Source of the DNA: Streptomyces cathayae
Lineage (GTDB): Bacteria; Actinomycetota; Actinomycetes; Streptomycetales; Streptomycetaceae
Length of the DNA stretch: 64,000 nt
Assembly (NCBI RefSeq): GCF_029760955.1
Contig: NZ_CP121682.1
Coordinates: forward strand, 7,210,501 to 7,274,500
Reading direction: 5' to 3'
This document shows, piece after piece, positions 1-7,595 of the stretch. How positions within the stretch are numbered: position 1 is the stretch's first letter; every line of letters starts with the position of its first letter. A program made the position numbers and the translations under genes. The notes under the pieces are model-generated. The model searched no databases and was not told the DNA's origin. It saw only the letters and a list, made by a program, of their open reading frames with translations.

Positions 1-91
1 CGACCAGGGCGTCGGCGCGGATGCTGTCGGCGACCTGGGCGATAGTGCGCGGCTGGGGGTTGTCGGGGTGCACGTCGAAGTACTTGGCCAT
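1..91 (-). CDS. Threonylcarbamoyl-AMP synthase (Sua5/YrdC/TsaC family), N-terminal fragment
   Basis: Only the first 30 codons are in the window; the gene continues beyond the left end. Translation from the ATG at 89-91 gives MAKYFDVHPDNPQPRTIAQV, the N-terminus I recognise from actinomycete Sua5/YrdC proteins. In the family this enzyme makes L-threonylcarbamoyladenylate from threonine, bicarbonate and ATP for the universal t6A37 modification of tRNA. The catalytic body, including the usual tyrosine-rich nucleotide site, lies outside the window. The start is clear because the conserved reading begins exactly at the ATG. Confidence 0.72.
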   Translation of the reverse strand, partial: MAKYFDVHPDNPQPRTIAQVADSIRADALV

Positions 92-163
92 TCACCGAGC
101 TTATGCCGCCCAAGGAGCAGGGCCGCACACCCCGGCCGGTGCCCGGCGTCCGGCCGGGCCCGG

Positions 164-358
164 ATGGACTGGAAGTTCCTCCTCGGCCTGGAGCCGGACG
201 ACCCGGGATTCGACTTCTCCGCCCTGAGTGACTTCCGGGCCCGGCTGATCAAGCACGGGCTGGAGGAAAAGGTCCTGGCCCCGGTCCTGGAGCGGATCTC
301 CGCGCTGGGACTGCTGCGCGCCGCACTGGAGGCCCTGGCGGCGGCCGCCCCGCGATGG
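164..358 (+). pseudogene. Transposase remnant (IS1182-like N-terminal segment)
   Basis: About 65 codons in one frame read MDWKFLLGLEPDDPGFD followed by a helix containing LSDFRARLIKHGLEEKVL. This is the conserved region of IS1182/IS5-type transposases, where the pattern is DWKYxLGLxLxDPGFDxSVLxEFRxRL. The N-terminus, the DDE catalytic domain and any terminal inverted repeats are missing, and the frame drifts into low-complexity sequence after about 358. It is therefore a dead fragment rather than an insertion sequence. It lies just upstream of the Sua5-like gene, in the opposite orientation. Confidence 0.6.
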
Positions 359-790
359 CTGTCACCAGGTTCGTTCCTGCCGCGGGAGCGCGGCCGGAAC
401 GGGGGACCGGTCGCGCTCCCGCGTGTCCTTCCCGCCAGGACCCGCCGCCGGCCCGCCTCATGACGGCCGTGGCGGCCGCGGACGGCTCCGCCGTTCTCGC
501 ACCGGCCCGCGCGCCGCGCGTGTGCGCCGCTGCTCCGAGTCGCCGCTCTCCGTGATGCACGGCAGCATGGCCCTCGTACGTACGCCACCGGCGGGACGCG
601 CGCGATGCGCGTGACCAGGCCGTCCGGCGACGGGAGGTCCCGCGAGCGGGCCCCGGGAACCGGGGAGCCCGCGAGCCCGGGACACCGGAGGACCACATCA
701 CCCGGACCGGCCTCGACGACCGGCCCACGGCCACACGCCACCGTGCTCCGGCCCGCCCCCAGCCATGAGCAGCCGAAGGAGTCCACGAAC
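359..790. other. Intergenic stretch without a supportable gene
   Basis: Several open frames cross this stretch on both strands, but all are Arg/Pro/Ala-rich translations of GC-rich DNA with no family resemblance. It must contain the catalase promoter. I cannot point to convincing -35/-10 hexamers or a regulator site. Confidence 0.5.
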
Positions 791-2449
791 ATGACGGACG
801 TTTCGAGCCGAGGTCCTGCCCCGGGCGACGGCCGCAAGGTACTCACCAACCGGCAGGGCCATCCGGTCCACGACAACCAGAACCAACGCACGGTCGGCGC
901 CCGCGGGCCCGCCACGCTGGAGAACTACCAGTTCCTGGAGAAGATCAGCCACTTCGACCGGGAGCGCATCCCCGAACGCGTCGTGCACGCCCGGGGGGTG
1001 ACCGCGTACGGCTACTTCGAGGCCTACGGAACCTGGGGCGACGAACCGGTCGGCCGTTACACCCGGGCCCTGCTGTTCCAGGAGCGCGGCAAGCGCACGG
1101 ACGTGGCCGTCCGGTTCTCCACCGTCATCGGCGGACGCGACTCCTCCGAGACCGCCCGCGACCCGCGCGGCTTCGCCGTGAAGTTCTACACCGAGGACGG
1201 CAACTGGGACCTCGTCGGCAACAACCTCGGGGTCTTCTTCATCCGGGACGCGATCAAGTTCCCGGACGTCATCCACGCCCTCAAGCCCGACCCCGTCACC
1301 TTCGAGCAGCAGCCGCGGCGCATCTTCGACTTCATGTCGCAGACGCCCGAGTGCATGCACATGCTGGTCAACCTGTTCAGTCCGCGCGGCATCCCCGCGG
1401 ACTACCGTCACATGCAGGGCTTCGGCGTGAACACCTACAAATGGGTGAACACCGAGGGTGAGACCAAGCTCGTCAAGTACCACTGGATGCCCAAGGCGGG
1501 CGTCCGCTCCATGACCGAGGAGGACGCCGCGAACGTCCAGGCGGGCTCCCTCGGCCACGCGACCAAGGACCTCTACGAGGCGGTGGGGCGCGGCGACCAC
1601 CCGGAGTGGGAACTGCTCGTCCAGATGATGGACGACCACGACCACCCGGAACTGGACTTCGACCCGCTCGACGACACCAAGACCTGGCCCGAGCAGGACT
1701 TCCCGCCGAAGCCGGTCGGCCGGATGGTGCTCGACCGGATGCCGGAGAACTACTTCGCCGAGAACGAGCAGATCTCCTTCGGCACGGGTGTCCTCGTCGA
1801 CGGCCTGGACTTCTCCGACGACAAGATGCTCGTCGGCCGGACCTTCTCCTACAGCGACACCCAGCGCCACCGGGTCGGCCCGAACTACCTCCAGCTCCCC
1901 GTCAACCAGGCCAAGGCCGCCGAGGTGAACACCAACCAACGCGACGGCCAGATGGCCTACCTCGTGGACCAGGCGGGAGAGCACCCCGAGGTCAACTACG
2001 AACCGTCGCTCATCGGCGGCCTGCGCGAGGCCAAGGAGCCGTCGCACGACGAGCAGGGCCCGGAGATCCGGGGCTACCTCACCCGCAAGCGCATCCCCCG
2101 CACCAACGACTACCTCCAGGCGGGCCAGCGCTACATGCTCATGGAGGACTGGGAGCGCGACGACCTGGTGAAGAACTTCACCGACCTGCTCTCCCAGTGC
2201 GACCGGCCGGTGCAGGAGCGCATGGTGTGGCACTTCCTGCTGGTCGAGAACGACCTCGGCCGCCGGGTCGGTGACGGACTCGGTATCGCTCCGGGGGACG
2301 TCGCCGGTCTGGGACCCCTCGCGGACCAGGACCTCACCGACGAGGACCGCAAGCGGCTGGCCAACCTGGGCGACAACCCGTCGCGTGACGTGCGGGGACT
2401 GACGATGACCCACTGCGTCCCCGACGAACGGCACGTGGTGAACCGCTGA
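791..2449 (+). CDS. katA: Monofunctional heme catalase
   Basis: 552-residue cytoplasmic catalase that dismutates hydrogen peroxide to water and oxygen. Visible family signatures are the distal-side segment [15 protein letters not shown] with the catalytic His at residue 66, the [10 protein letters not shown] segment around residue 140 with the catalytic Asn, [17 protein letters not shown], and the proximal heme-ligand motif [10 protein letters not shown] with Tyr354. Length matches small-subunit catalases. The ATG at 791 is preferred over upstream in-frame starts because conserved sequence begins soon after it and AGGAG lies at 777-781. The gene stands alone and is followed by two hairpins. 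The symbol is by family; paralogues exist in streptomycetes. Confidence 0.93.
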   Translation: MTDVSSRGPAPGDGRKVLTNRQGHPVHDNQNQRTVGARGPATLENYQFLEKISHFDRERIPERVVHARGVTAYGYFEAYGTWGDEPVGRYTRALLFQERGKRTDVAVRFSTVIGGRDSSETARDPRGFAVKFYTEDGNWDLVGNNLGVFFIRDAIKFPDVIHALKPDPVTFEQQPRRIFDFMSQTPECMHMLVNLFSPRGIPADYRHMQGFGVNTYKWVNTEGETKLVKYHWMPKAGVRSMTEEDAANVQAGSLGHATKDLYEAVGRGDHPEWELLVQMMDDHDHPELDFDPLDDTKTWPEQDFPPKPVGRMVLDRMPENYFAENEQISFGTGVLVDGLDFSDDKMLVGRTFSYSDTQRHRVGPNYLQLPVNQAKAAEVNTNQRDGQMAYLVDQAGEHPEVNYEPSLIGGLREAKEPSHDEQGPEIRGYLTRKRIPRTNDYLQAGQRYMLMEDWERDDLVKNFTDLLSQCDRPVQERMVWHFLLVENDLGRRVGDGLGIAPGDVAGLGPLADQDLTDEDRKRLANLGDNPSRDVRGLTMTHCVPDERHVVNR

Positions 2450-2461
2450 ACAGGTCACCGG

Positions 2462-2496
2462 CCCCGGGCCGGCCCCACCAGGGGGCCGGCCCGGGG
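2462..2496 (+). terminator. Stem-loop after catalase (15-bp perfect stem)
   Basis: Arms 2462-2476 and 2482-2496 are perfectly complementary and separated by a 5-nt loop, 12 bases after the catalase stop. There is no T-run, as is usual for actinomycete terminators. Confidence 0.7.
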
Positions 2497-2538
2497 GCGA
2501 GTGCCGTGCGTCCCTTCGCACGCCCGGCACTCGCCCCC
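2493..2538 (+). terminator. Second stem-loop overlapping the first
   Basis: Arms 2493-2506 and 2525-2538 form a perfect 14-bp stem, extended inward by a short GCG/CGC pair. It shares four G bases (2493-2496) with the preceding hairpin, so both cannot form fully at once in the same transcript. It probably acts as a tandem terminator. Confidence 0.5.
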
Positions 2539-2622
2539 GACGTGTCACGACTCGTCGCGCAGGACGGTGAAAACGCGCCGCCCGCCGATCGAACGGACCG
2601 GTTCCCGGGGACCAATCGAGTC

Positions 2623-2946
2623 ATGACAAGCGCATCGTTCCAACGCACCCTCACCCTGCCCGCCTCCGTGTGCGACCAGGCCGCACAGCACCTGGAGCAG
2701 GCCGCCAAGCGGACCGTCGACGGGGCCGGGATCCCGTTGAAGGCGTTCCGCACGGCCGCCGACAGCGACTACACACTCCCGGTCTCCGTGGTGGAACAGG
2801 CCGCGTCCTGCCTGCTCGTCCTGGCCACCGAGACCGCCCAGACGGTACGGCCGTCGGCGCTGCGCGCCACCATCAGCGTCGCCCTGAGCCTGCGCGACGC
2901 CGCCCAGGCGGTCCGCCGGCCCGCGCTCACGAACCGGTTCTGGTGA
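2623..2946 (+). CDS. Hypothetical protein, 107 aa, helical
   Basis: I do not recognise this family. The product is 107 residues, with Ala/Val/Thr-rich amphipathic helices (for example VCDQAAQHLEQAAKRTV and VVEQAASCLLVLATETAQTV) and no signal peptide or membrane segment. The two quoted segments share the pattern V-x-QAA, which suggests an internal helical repeat. The ATG at 2623 is preferred over an upstream start at 2506 because the upstream part overlaps the hairpin region and reads as low-complexity sequence. It is a single gene between catalase and a DoxX-like gene on the same strand. Function unknown. Confidence 0.6.
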   Translation: MTSASFQRTLTLPASVCDQAAQHLEQAAKRTVDGAGIPLKAFRTAADSDYTLPVSVVEQAASCLLVLATETAQTVRPSALRATISVALSLRDAAQAVRRPALTNRFW

Positions 2947-3076
2947 GACACCGCCCTGCCGTCACCGGAGCAGGTGCCGCCGAATGGCCCGTCACCGCGG
3001 GGGAACCCGGCGACCCGCACACCACGGACCCCACCGAGAGCATCCCGAGACCCCCGACACCCACCAGGAGAAGGCC

Positions 3077-3610
3077 ATGAGTCTGCTGCGCGCCGTCGGC
3101 CGCCCGATGCTGGCATCGATGTTCGTCGCGGGCGGTCTGGAATCCGTTCGCCACCCCCAGGACGTCGTCCCGGTCGCCGAGCCCGTCGTCCGGCCCGTCA
3201 CCGAACGCGTCGCCGTGCTCCCGGACCGCACCGAGCAGACCGTACGGCTCAACGGCGCCGTACAGGTCGTGGCCGGGCTGCTGCTGGCCACCGGACGCCT
3301 CCCCCGCACCGCGGCGCTCGCACTCGCGGTCACGCTCGTGCCCACGACGCTCGCCGGACACCGCTTCTGGGAGGAGGACGACGCCTCCCGGCGTGTCCAG
3401 CAGCGCATCCACTTCCTCAAGAACCTGGCCATGCTCGGCGGCCTGCTGATCACCGCCGACGACACCGGGGCCGCCCCCTCGATGCTGTGGCGCGGCCGTC
3501 GCACGGCTCGCGAACTGCGTCGCGACGCCCACCTGGTACGGCACGCCGCCCGGGCGGGAGCCCGCCCCGCCGCGGCGGCCGCCCGCGTCCGGGCCAAACT
3601 GCCCGGCTGA
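3077..3610 (+). CDS. DoxX family membrane protein
   Basis: 177 residues. The N-terminal half matches the DoxX pattern. GRPMLASMFVAGGLESVRHP is followed by a segment ending in RLNGAVQVVAGLLLATGRLPRTAALAL, then GHRFWEEDD and FLKNLAMLGGLLI. These correspond to three to four membrane helices. DoxX proteins are integral membrane proteins, in some systems linked to thiol/oxidative-stress complexes. The C-terminal ~45 residues are a basic Ala/Arg tail. The start is set by AGGAG at 3066-3070, seven bases before the ATG. The preceding gene ends 130 bp upstream, and a hemerythrin gene follows 120 bp downstream in the same direction. Confidence 0.8.
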   Translation: MSLLRAVGRPMLASMFVAGGLESVRHPQDVVPVAEPVVRPVTERVAVLPDRTEQTVRLNGAVQVVAGLLLATGRLPRTAALALAVTLVPTTLAGHRFWEEDDASRRVQQRIHFLKNLAMLGGLLITADDTGAAPSMLWRGRRTARELRRDAHLVRHAARAGARPAAAAARVRAKLPG

Positions 3611-3730
3611 CCCGGGGCCCGTCGGTGAGGGGACCGACCGGGGGCCGAATCGCGTTAGCCCCCCGGAGCCCGGGGAACCCAGGGGCGGGTGGACCCGGCC
3701 GGGTGCCACCACGATCCGGAGGTGAAGAAC

Positions 3731-4294
3731 ATGGGACACGGAGGCAACGTCATCGACGAACTGATGACCGATCACCGGGAGGTCGAGGAGCTCTTCGGCA
3801 AGATCGAGGCCCTGCCCCCCGGCCACAAGGACCGCAAGGTGTACGCGGACCAGGCGACGATCGAGCTCGTCCGGCATTCGGTGGCGGAGGAGGCATATCT
3901 CTACCCGGCCGTGCGCGAGCACGTGGAGAACGGGAACACCCTGGCCGACAGGGAACTCGCGGACCACGCCAAGGCCGAACAGGTCATGAAGGACTTGGAG
4001 GGCCGCGACGCGGGGGAGGCCGAGTTCGACCGGCTCGTCGGCATGCTGATGGGCGAGATCCGCGAGCACATCGCCGACGAGGAGCAGAACCTGTTCCCCG
4101 AGCTGCGCGCGTCCTGCTCCCCGGGACAGCTCGACCAGCTCGGTGACAAGGTCCGGCAGGCCAAGAAGACGGCCCCGACCCGGCCGCACCCTGCGGCCCC
4201 GGACAAGCCCCCGGCCAACAAGCTGCTGGCACCGGGCGTCGGCCTGGTCGACCGGCTCCGCGACGCGCTGAGCGGTCGCGGCAAGCTCGACTGA
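3731..4294 (+). CDS. Hemerythrin HHE cation-binding domain protein
   Basis: 187-residue cytoplasmic protein. Residues ~5-140 form a four-helix hemerythrin-like domain with metal-ligand candidates in LMTDHREVEELF, the next helix (LVRHSVAEEAYLYPAVREHV), ADHAKAEQVM and EIREHIADEEQNLFPEL. The family binds a di-iron centre and is linked to oxygen, NO or oxidative-stress sensing. The C-terminus is a Lys/Pro-rich linker and a short tail. The strong site GGAGGTGAAG at 3718-3727 fixes the ATG at 3731. Its position near catalase and a DoxX protein fits a stress role, but that is inference. Confidence 0.88.
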   Translation: MGHGGNVIDELMTDHREVEELFGKIEALPPGHKDRKVYADQATIELVRHSVAEEAYLYPAVREHVENGNTLADRELADHAKAEQVMKDLEGRDAGEAEFDRLVGMLMGEIREHIADEEQNLFPELRASCSPGQLDQLGDKVRQAKKTAPTRPHPAAPDKPPANKLLAPGVGLVDRLRDALSGRGKLD

Positions 4295-4323
4295 CGCCGT
4301 CACGCCGTCACGCCGTCACGCCG
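4294..4323. repeat. Short tandem repeat, unit ACGCCGTC
   Basis: The 8-base unit ACGCCGTC occurs 3.75 times head to tail, beginning at the last base of the hemerythrin stop codon. It lies between two convergent genes and directly before a terminator hairpin. Confidence 0.8.
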
Positions 4324-4332
4324 ACGGTCCGA

Positions 4333-4374
4333 CACGCCCGCTGCCCGGGCCGGGTGGTCCGGGCAGCGGGCGTG
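4333..4374. terminator. Bidirectional stem-loop between convergent genes
   Basis: Perfect 16-bp stem (4333-4348 with 4359-4374) and a 10-nt loop between the ends of the hemerythrin gene (+) and the gene at 4388-4906 (-). Placement between two converging stops makes a shared terminator the natural reading. Confidence 0.75.
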
Positions 4375-4387
4375 GACGGGCCCGGCG

Positions 4388-4906
4388 TCAGGCGGTGAGC
4401 GTGTGGTCCGGAGGGAGACGGTCGAGCAAACGGGAGCGGTGCAGTTCGGCCACGGGCGCCAGCAGATCGGGGTGGCGCAGCAGCGCCGCTGCCTTCTGGT
4501 CGCTCTCGTCGGGTGCGAGCAGCCGCCGGAACTCGGCCGGCGCACCGGTGGTGTGGGTTCCCCCGGCGAGCGCGGTCACGGCGCGGGAGGCCATGTCCGG
4601 GTCGGCGAGCAGACAGGCCGCCCAGCTGGTCACGACCTCGTCCACCCAGGTGCGCCAGGCGGCTGCGCCGTCCGGGTCGGCGCCGGCGCCGGTGACCCCG
4701 TCGAGCCGTGCCGAACCGCCCGGGCCCGCCAGGCCGACCAGGGCGGCGTCCATCGCCGTCGGATACCGGAGCCACGCGGCGACCGTCACCGCCTGCCGCG
4801 CCTGCACCTCGCACAGGGCGGAGGCGAGCGCTCCGCCGGAGGCGGGGAAGGAACGGGTCAGCCACTGCGTGGTCGCCGCGATGACCGGGGAGAGGTCTGC
4901 TGTCAC
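4388..4906 (-). CDS. Hypothetical protein, 172 aa
   Basis: I do not recognise a named family. Starting at the GTG (4904-4906) the product reads VTADLSPVIAATTQWLTRSF and continues as an Ala/Leu-rich, mostly helical protein. It has WLRYPTAMDAALVG and WRTWVDEVVTSWAACLL in the middle and LLRHPDLLAPVAELHRSRLL near the end. No signal peptide, membrane span or cofactor motif is visible. The frame stays open to 5077, but that extension would run through the long hairpin at 4989-5047 and reads as low-complexity Arg/Pro, so the internal GTG is preferred. It is monocistronic, convergent with the hemerythrin gene. Confidence 0.6.
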   Translation of the reverse strand: MTADLSPVIAATTQWLTRSFPASGGALASALCEVQARQAVTVAAWLRYPTAMDAALVGLAGPGGSARLDGVTGAGADPDGAAAWRTWVDEVVTSWAACLLADPDMASRAVTALAGGTHTTGAPAEFRRLLAPDESDQKAAALLRHPDLLAPVAELHRSRLLDRLPPDHTLTA

Positions 4907-4988
4907 TGCCGGGCCGTCCGAGCTGATGGGGTCAAGGACATCTGCCCGGAAACGGTAGCTTCCGGCACACCCGGCCGGATATGGCCCC

Positions 4989-5047
4989 GGTCTCCTCCGG
5001 TGCGTGGCCCCGGCCACACCGGCCGGGGCCACGCACCGGAGGAGACC
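4989..5047 (-). terminator. Very long perfect stem-loop (27-bp stem, 5-nt loop)
   Basis: Arms 4989-5015 and 5021-5047 are perfectly complementary over 27 bp with loop ACACC. The element starts 50 bases after the stop of the minus-strand protease gene and ends before the start of the next minus-strand gene, so it most likely terminates the protease transcript and insulates the next gene. Confidence 0.8.
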
Positions 5048-5096
5048 ACGGACGTGCTCAGCCGCCCGGAGGTTCACCGCGGCCCTGGTGGAACGG

Positions 5097-6482
5097 TCAC
5101 CCGCGCTGCCACAGGGCCGGGGCGTCGGCCGGTGCCCAGGCGCCCTGGGCCTGGTGGCTCTGCAGACACCGGTAGCGCACGCCGTCGCGGGTCACCACCG
5201 CCCCTGCCTCGTACACGCGGCCCTCGGTCCACTCCCGGGTGGCGCCGTCCTGCGGGGCGGGGGCCGGGGCCGGTGTCGTGGCCTGGGTGGTGGTGAGGAC
5301 GAGGCCGAAGTCGCTGAGGATCGGGTTGACCGGCTGGTAGAACGTCGTGCCGCCGCTGGTGCAGTTCCCGGTGCCGCCGGAGGTGACGCCCTGCGCCTGG
5401 ACGCCCGCGACGAACGGCCCGCCGGAGTCGCCCGGCTCGGCACACACCGTGGTCCGGGTCAGCCCGCCGACCGTGCCCTGGGGGTAGGTGACACTCGTGT
5501 CGTGCTGCTGGATCGTTCCGCAGTGCCATCCGCTGGTCGAGCCGGACCGGCACACCGCGGCACCGACGAGTGCCTGCACCGATCCGGCGACCTGCACCTC
5601 CTGACCGTCCTGCGCCTTGACGCCGGGCGTGGCCGTCCACTGGTCGTCGGTGGCCACCCACGCCATGTCCTTGCCGGGGAACGTCGAGGCCCGGAAGGTG
5701 CCCTGGGCGGTGCGGTCGTAGCCGGTCGTCACCGCGCCAGGCGCGCCGCAGTGGCCCGCGGTGACGAAGCCCTGCTGCTCGTCCCCGGTGACGGAGAATC
5801 CGACGGAGCAGCGGGCGGTGTCGTCGATGTAGAAGGCGTCGCCGCCGGTGATGTCCTGCATCAGGCGCGGCGACTCCGTCGTCGTGTGGATACCGACGTC
5901 CGACCCCTGGAGCCCCGCCGCCTCGACGAAGGCGGCGCCGGCCGCCCGGCTCCTCGCCCGCACCATGACGCGGTTGTTCGGCACGTCGACGTACCACACG
6001 GGCGTGTCCAGGGTCTGGACCCGGGCAGCCGTCGAGTCCAGCTTCTCCTTGGCCGCCACGAGGTCGGACAGCGTCCGCCGGACGACCGCGGCCGTCGCGC
6101 CCTGGGCCTCGATGGCGGGGACGTCCCCGGCGTCGACGGTCGCGACCGTGAGGTTCTCGGAGGCAGTGCCGTGCACCCAGGCACCGGCGAACCGCTCGCC
6201 CAGGGAGATGCGCAGCCGGCCCGCGCGGGTGCCCGCCTCCGCCTCGTTGGCCGGCCGTTCGGACGCCTGGGCCCCGGTCAGCCCCAGATCGCGCTGCAGG
6301 GCACGGAGCAGCTGCGCCGGCGGTTCGTCGGTGTCGGCACCCGGCGGCCGGGCGGCGACGGGCGCGGGTCCCGCCGTGGGCGGGAGCCCGGCCGCCGCGA
6401 CGGAGGGGAGGCCGGCGAGGACGAGACCGCCGAGCGCGGCCAGGGCCGCTCGGCGCGCGGTCCGGGCATGTCTGAGGGCCAT
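5097..6482 (-). CDS. Secreted streptogrisin-type serine protease with C-terminal chitin-binding domain
   Basis: 461-residue S1-family endopeptidase precursor. Residues 1-31 are a signal peptide (basic start, hydrophobic core, AAA-G cleavage region). Residues ~50-200 form an alpha-lytic/streptogrisin-type propeptide (QRDLGLTGAQA near residue 63). The mature protease begins near 204. The catalytic triad is visible as His244 (TAGHC), Asp272 (KDMAWV) and Ser353 (GDSGGP), with paired cysteines. After a Pro/Ala linker, residues ~415-461 (W-x-EGRVYEAGAVV ... YRCLQSHQAQGAWAP ... LW) are a type-3 chitin/carbohydrate-binding module. Likely role: extracellular protein degradation on chitinous material. 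The ATG at 6480-6482 fits the signal peptide. A long hairpin follows the gene. Confidence 0.93.
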   Translation of the reverse strand: MALRHARTARRAALAALGGLVLAGLPSVAAAGLPPTAGPAPVAARPPGADTDEPPAQLLRALQRDLGLTGAQASERPANEAEAGTRAGRLRISLGERFAGAWVHGTASENLTVATVDAGDVPAIEAQGATAAVVRRTLSDLVAAKEKLDSTAARVQTLDTPVWYVDVPNNRVMVRARSRAAGAAFVEAAGLQGSDVGIHTTTESPRLMQDITGGDAFYIDDTARCSVGFSVTGDEQQGFVTAGHCGAPGAVTTGYDRTAQGTFRASTFPGKDMAWVATDDQWTATPGVKAQDGQEVQVAGSVQALVGAAVCRSGSTSGWHCGTIQQHDTSVTYPQGTVGGLTRTTVCAEPGDSGGPFVAGVQAQGVTSGGTGNCTSGGTTFYQPVNPILSDFGLVLTTTQATTPAPAPAPQDGATREWTEGRVYEAGAVVTRDGVRYRCLQSHQAQGAWAPADAPALWQRG

Positions 6483-6980
6483 TCGGTACGTCTCCTTCGT
6501 TCGGGGGCCGACTGCCGCGAGCCCCGGGGTCTGTCCGGCGGTTTCCGCCGGGCCCGCTGCCGCGCCCCGCCACGCTGCCGGGGCCCGCTCGCGTACGTCC
6601 CGTACGAAAACGGCCCTCCGCCCGGCGACGCCTCCCCACTGGCTGAAGGACGGGGGAGGTGCCCCGGAGCCGGATCCCGCGGTCCGGTCCGGCGCGAGAC
6701 GCCGGACCGGACCTAGGTCTTGCCCGCGGCGCCCGATGCGATGTCGGGAGCGCGCCCATTTCGCGCTTTGGTGAGACGAACGCGCCATGTGCAGTACCAG
6801 GACGCGACGGCGGACGCCGGGCGTGGGCGGACGGGAAGCGCCGCCGGCAACCCGGCCGGCGGCGCCGACGGGACCGCCTCGGGTGAACAGGAAAAGCGCT
6901 CCGGCCGTTCACGGCTGAAAATGGGTCACAAGGCAGGGGAACCGATGGGCGCCCCTGGGTGACGCGCTTCGGAGGTCGAC
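6483..6980. other. Divergent intergenic region with an internal stem-loop
   Basis: This 498-bp region separates the divergent protease (-) and the gene at 6981 (+), so it should hold both promoters. The clear structure is a perfect 14-bp inverted repeat, 6681-6694 with 6700-6713, loop 5 nt, built on GGTCCGGTCCGGCG and followed at once by CCTAGG. No open frame here resembles a protein. The site CGGAGGTCGAC immediately before 6981 is the ribosome site of the plus-strand gene. Confidence 0.55.
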
Positions 6981-7571
6981 ATGAACGACATGGCCGGCAG
7001 GGACCCAGACACGTCTCGTTCGTCGGATCTTCCGCAGCCCCTGCGGGCCATGGCGTCGGGGCTGCGGCAGGTGCCGGGCGCGGAACAGGTCGGGAAGGCG
7101 GCCGGCGGTGCGCTGGACGCGATCGGGGCGGTGTCCCCGCGCGGTCGCCGCATGGCCGTCTACGCCGGAGCCGGCGTGCTCGGTGTGGCCGGCCTCGTCG
7201 AGTGGCCGGTGGCGCTGACCGGCGCGGCCGTCGCCTGGCTCACCCAGCAGCGGCCGGCCCGGCCGCCGGAGACGGAGTCGCCGAACGGCACGGCACCGTC
7301 CGGTGAGGACGGGGCGCACCGCCCGGAAACCGAAACGGAACCGCAGCCCGCGCCCGGACCGCCCACCGACCAGGGCCCCGGCGACCGGCTGGCCCTCTCC
7401 CGCCACCGGCAGGAACCGGCGGAACCCCCTGTGCGCGAACAGCCCGCCAAGGTGGGCGACCCCGCGACGGCGTCCGCGCTCAAGCAGGTCGCCGAAGCCA
7501 CCGCGCACCACGAACCGCACACCGACCGCCACCCGGGCCGGGACGGCGCACACGACCCGCAGACCGGCTGA
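6981..7571 (+). CDS. Hypothetical membrane protein preceding the P-type ATPase
   Basis: 196 residues. The central stretch MAVYAGAGVLGVAGLVEWPVALTGAAVAWL (about residues 58-87) is one long or two short hydrophobic segments. The rest is hydrophilic, with a Pro/Glu/His-rich C-terminal half (HRPETETEPQPAPGP, HHEPHTDRHP) that is probably disordered. The His/Glu/Asp content of the tail could bind metal, but that is speculation. The start has the strong site GGAGGTCGAC. The gene ends 24 bp before a giant cation ATPase on the same strand, so the two are probably co-transcribed and functionally linked. No named family recognised. Confidence 0.65.
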   Translation: MNDMAGRDPDTSRSSDLPQPLRAMASGLRQVPGAEQVGKAAGGALDAIGAVSPRGRRMAVYAGAGVLGVAGLVEWPVALTGAAVAWLTQQRPARPPETESPNGTAPSGEDGAHRPETETEPQPAPGPPTDQGPGDRLALSRHRQEPAEPPVREQPAKVGDPATASALKQVAEATAHHEPHTDRHPGRDGAHDPQTG

Positions 7572-7595
7572 GCCAGGACCACGGGACACCCTCAG

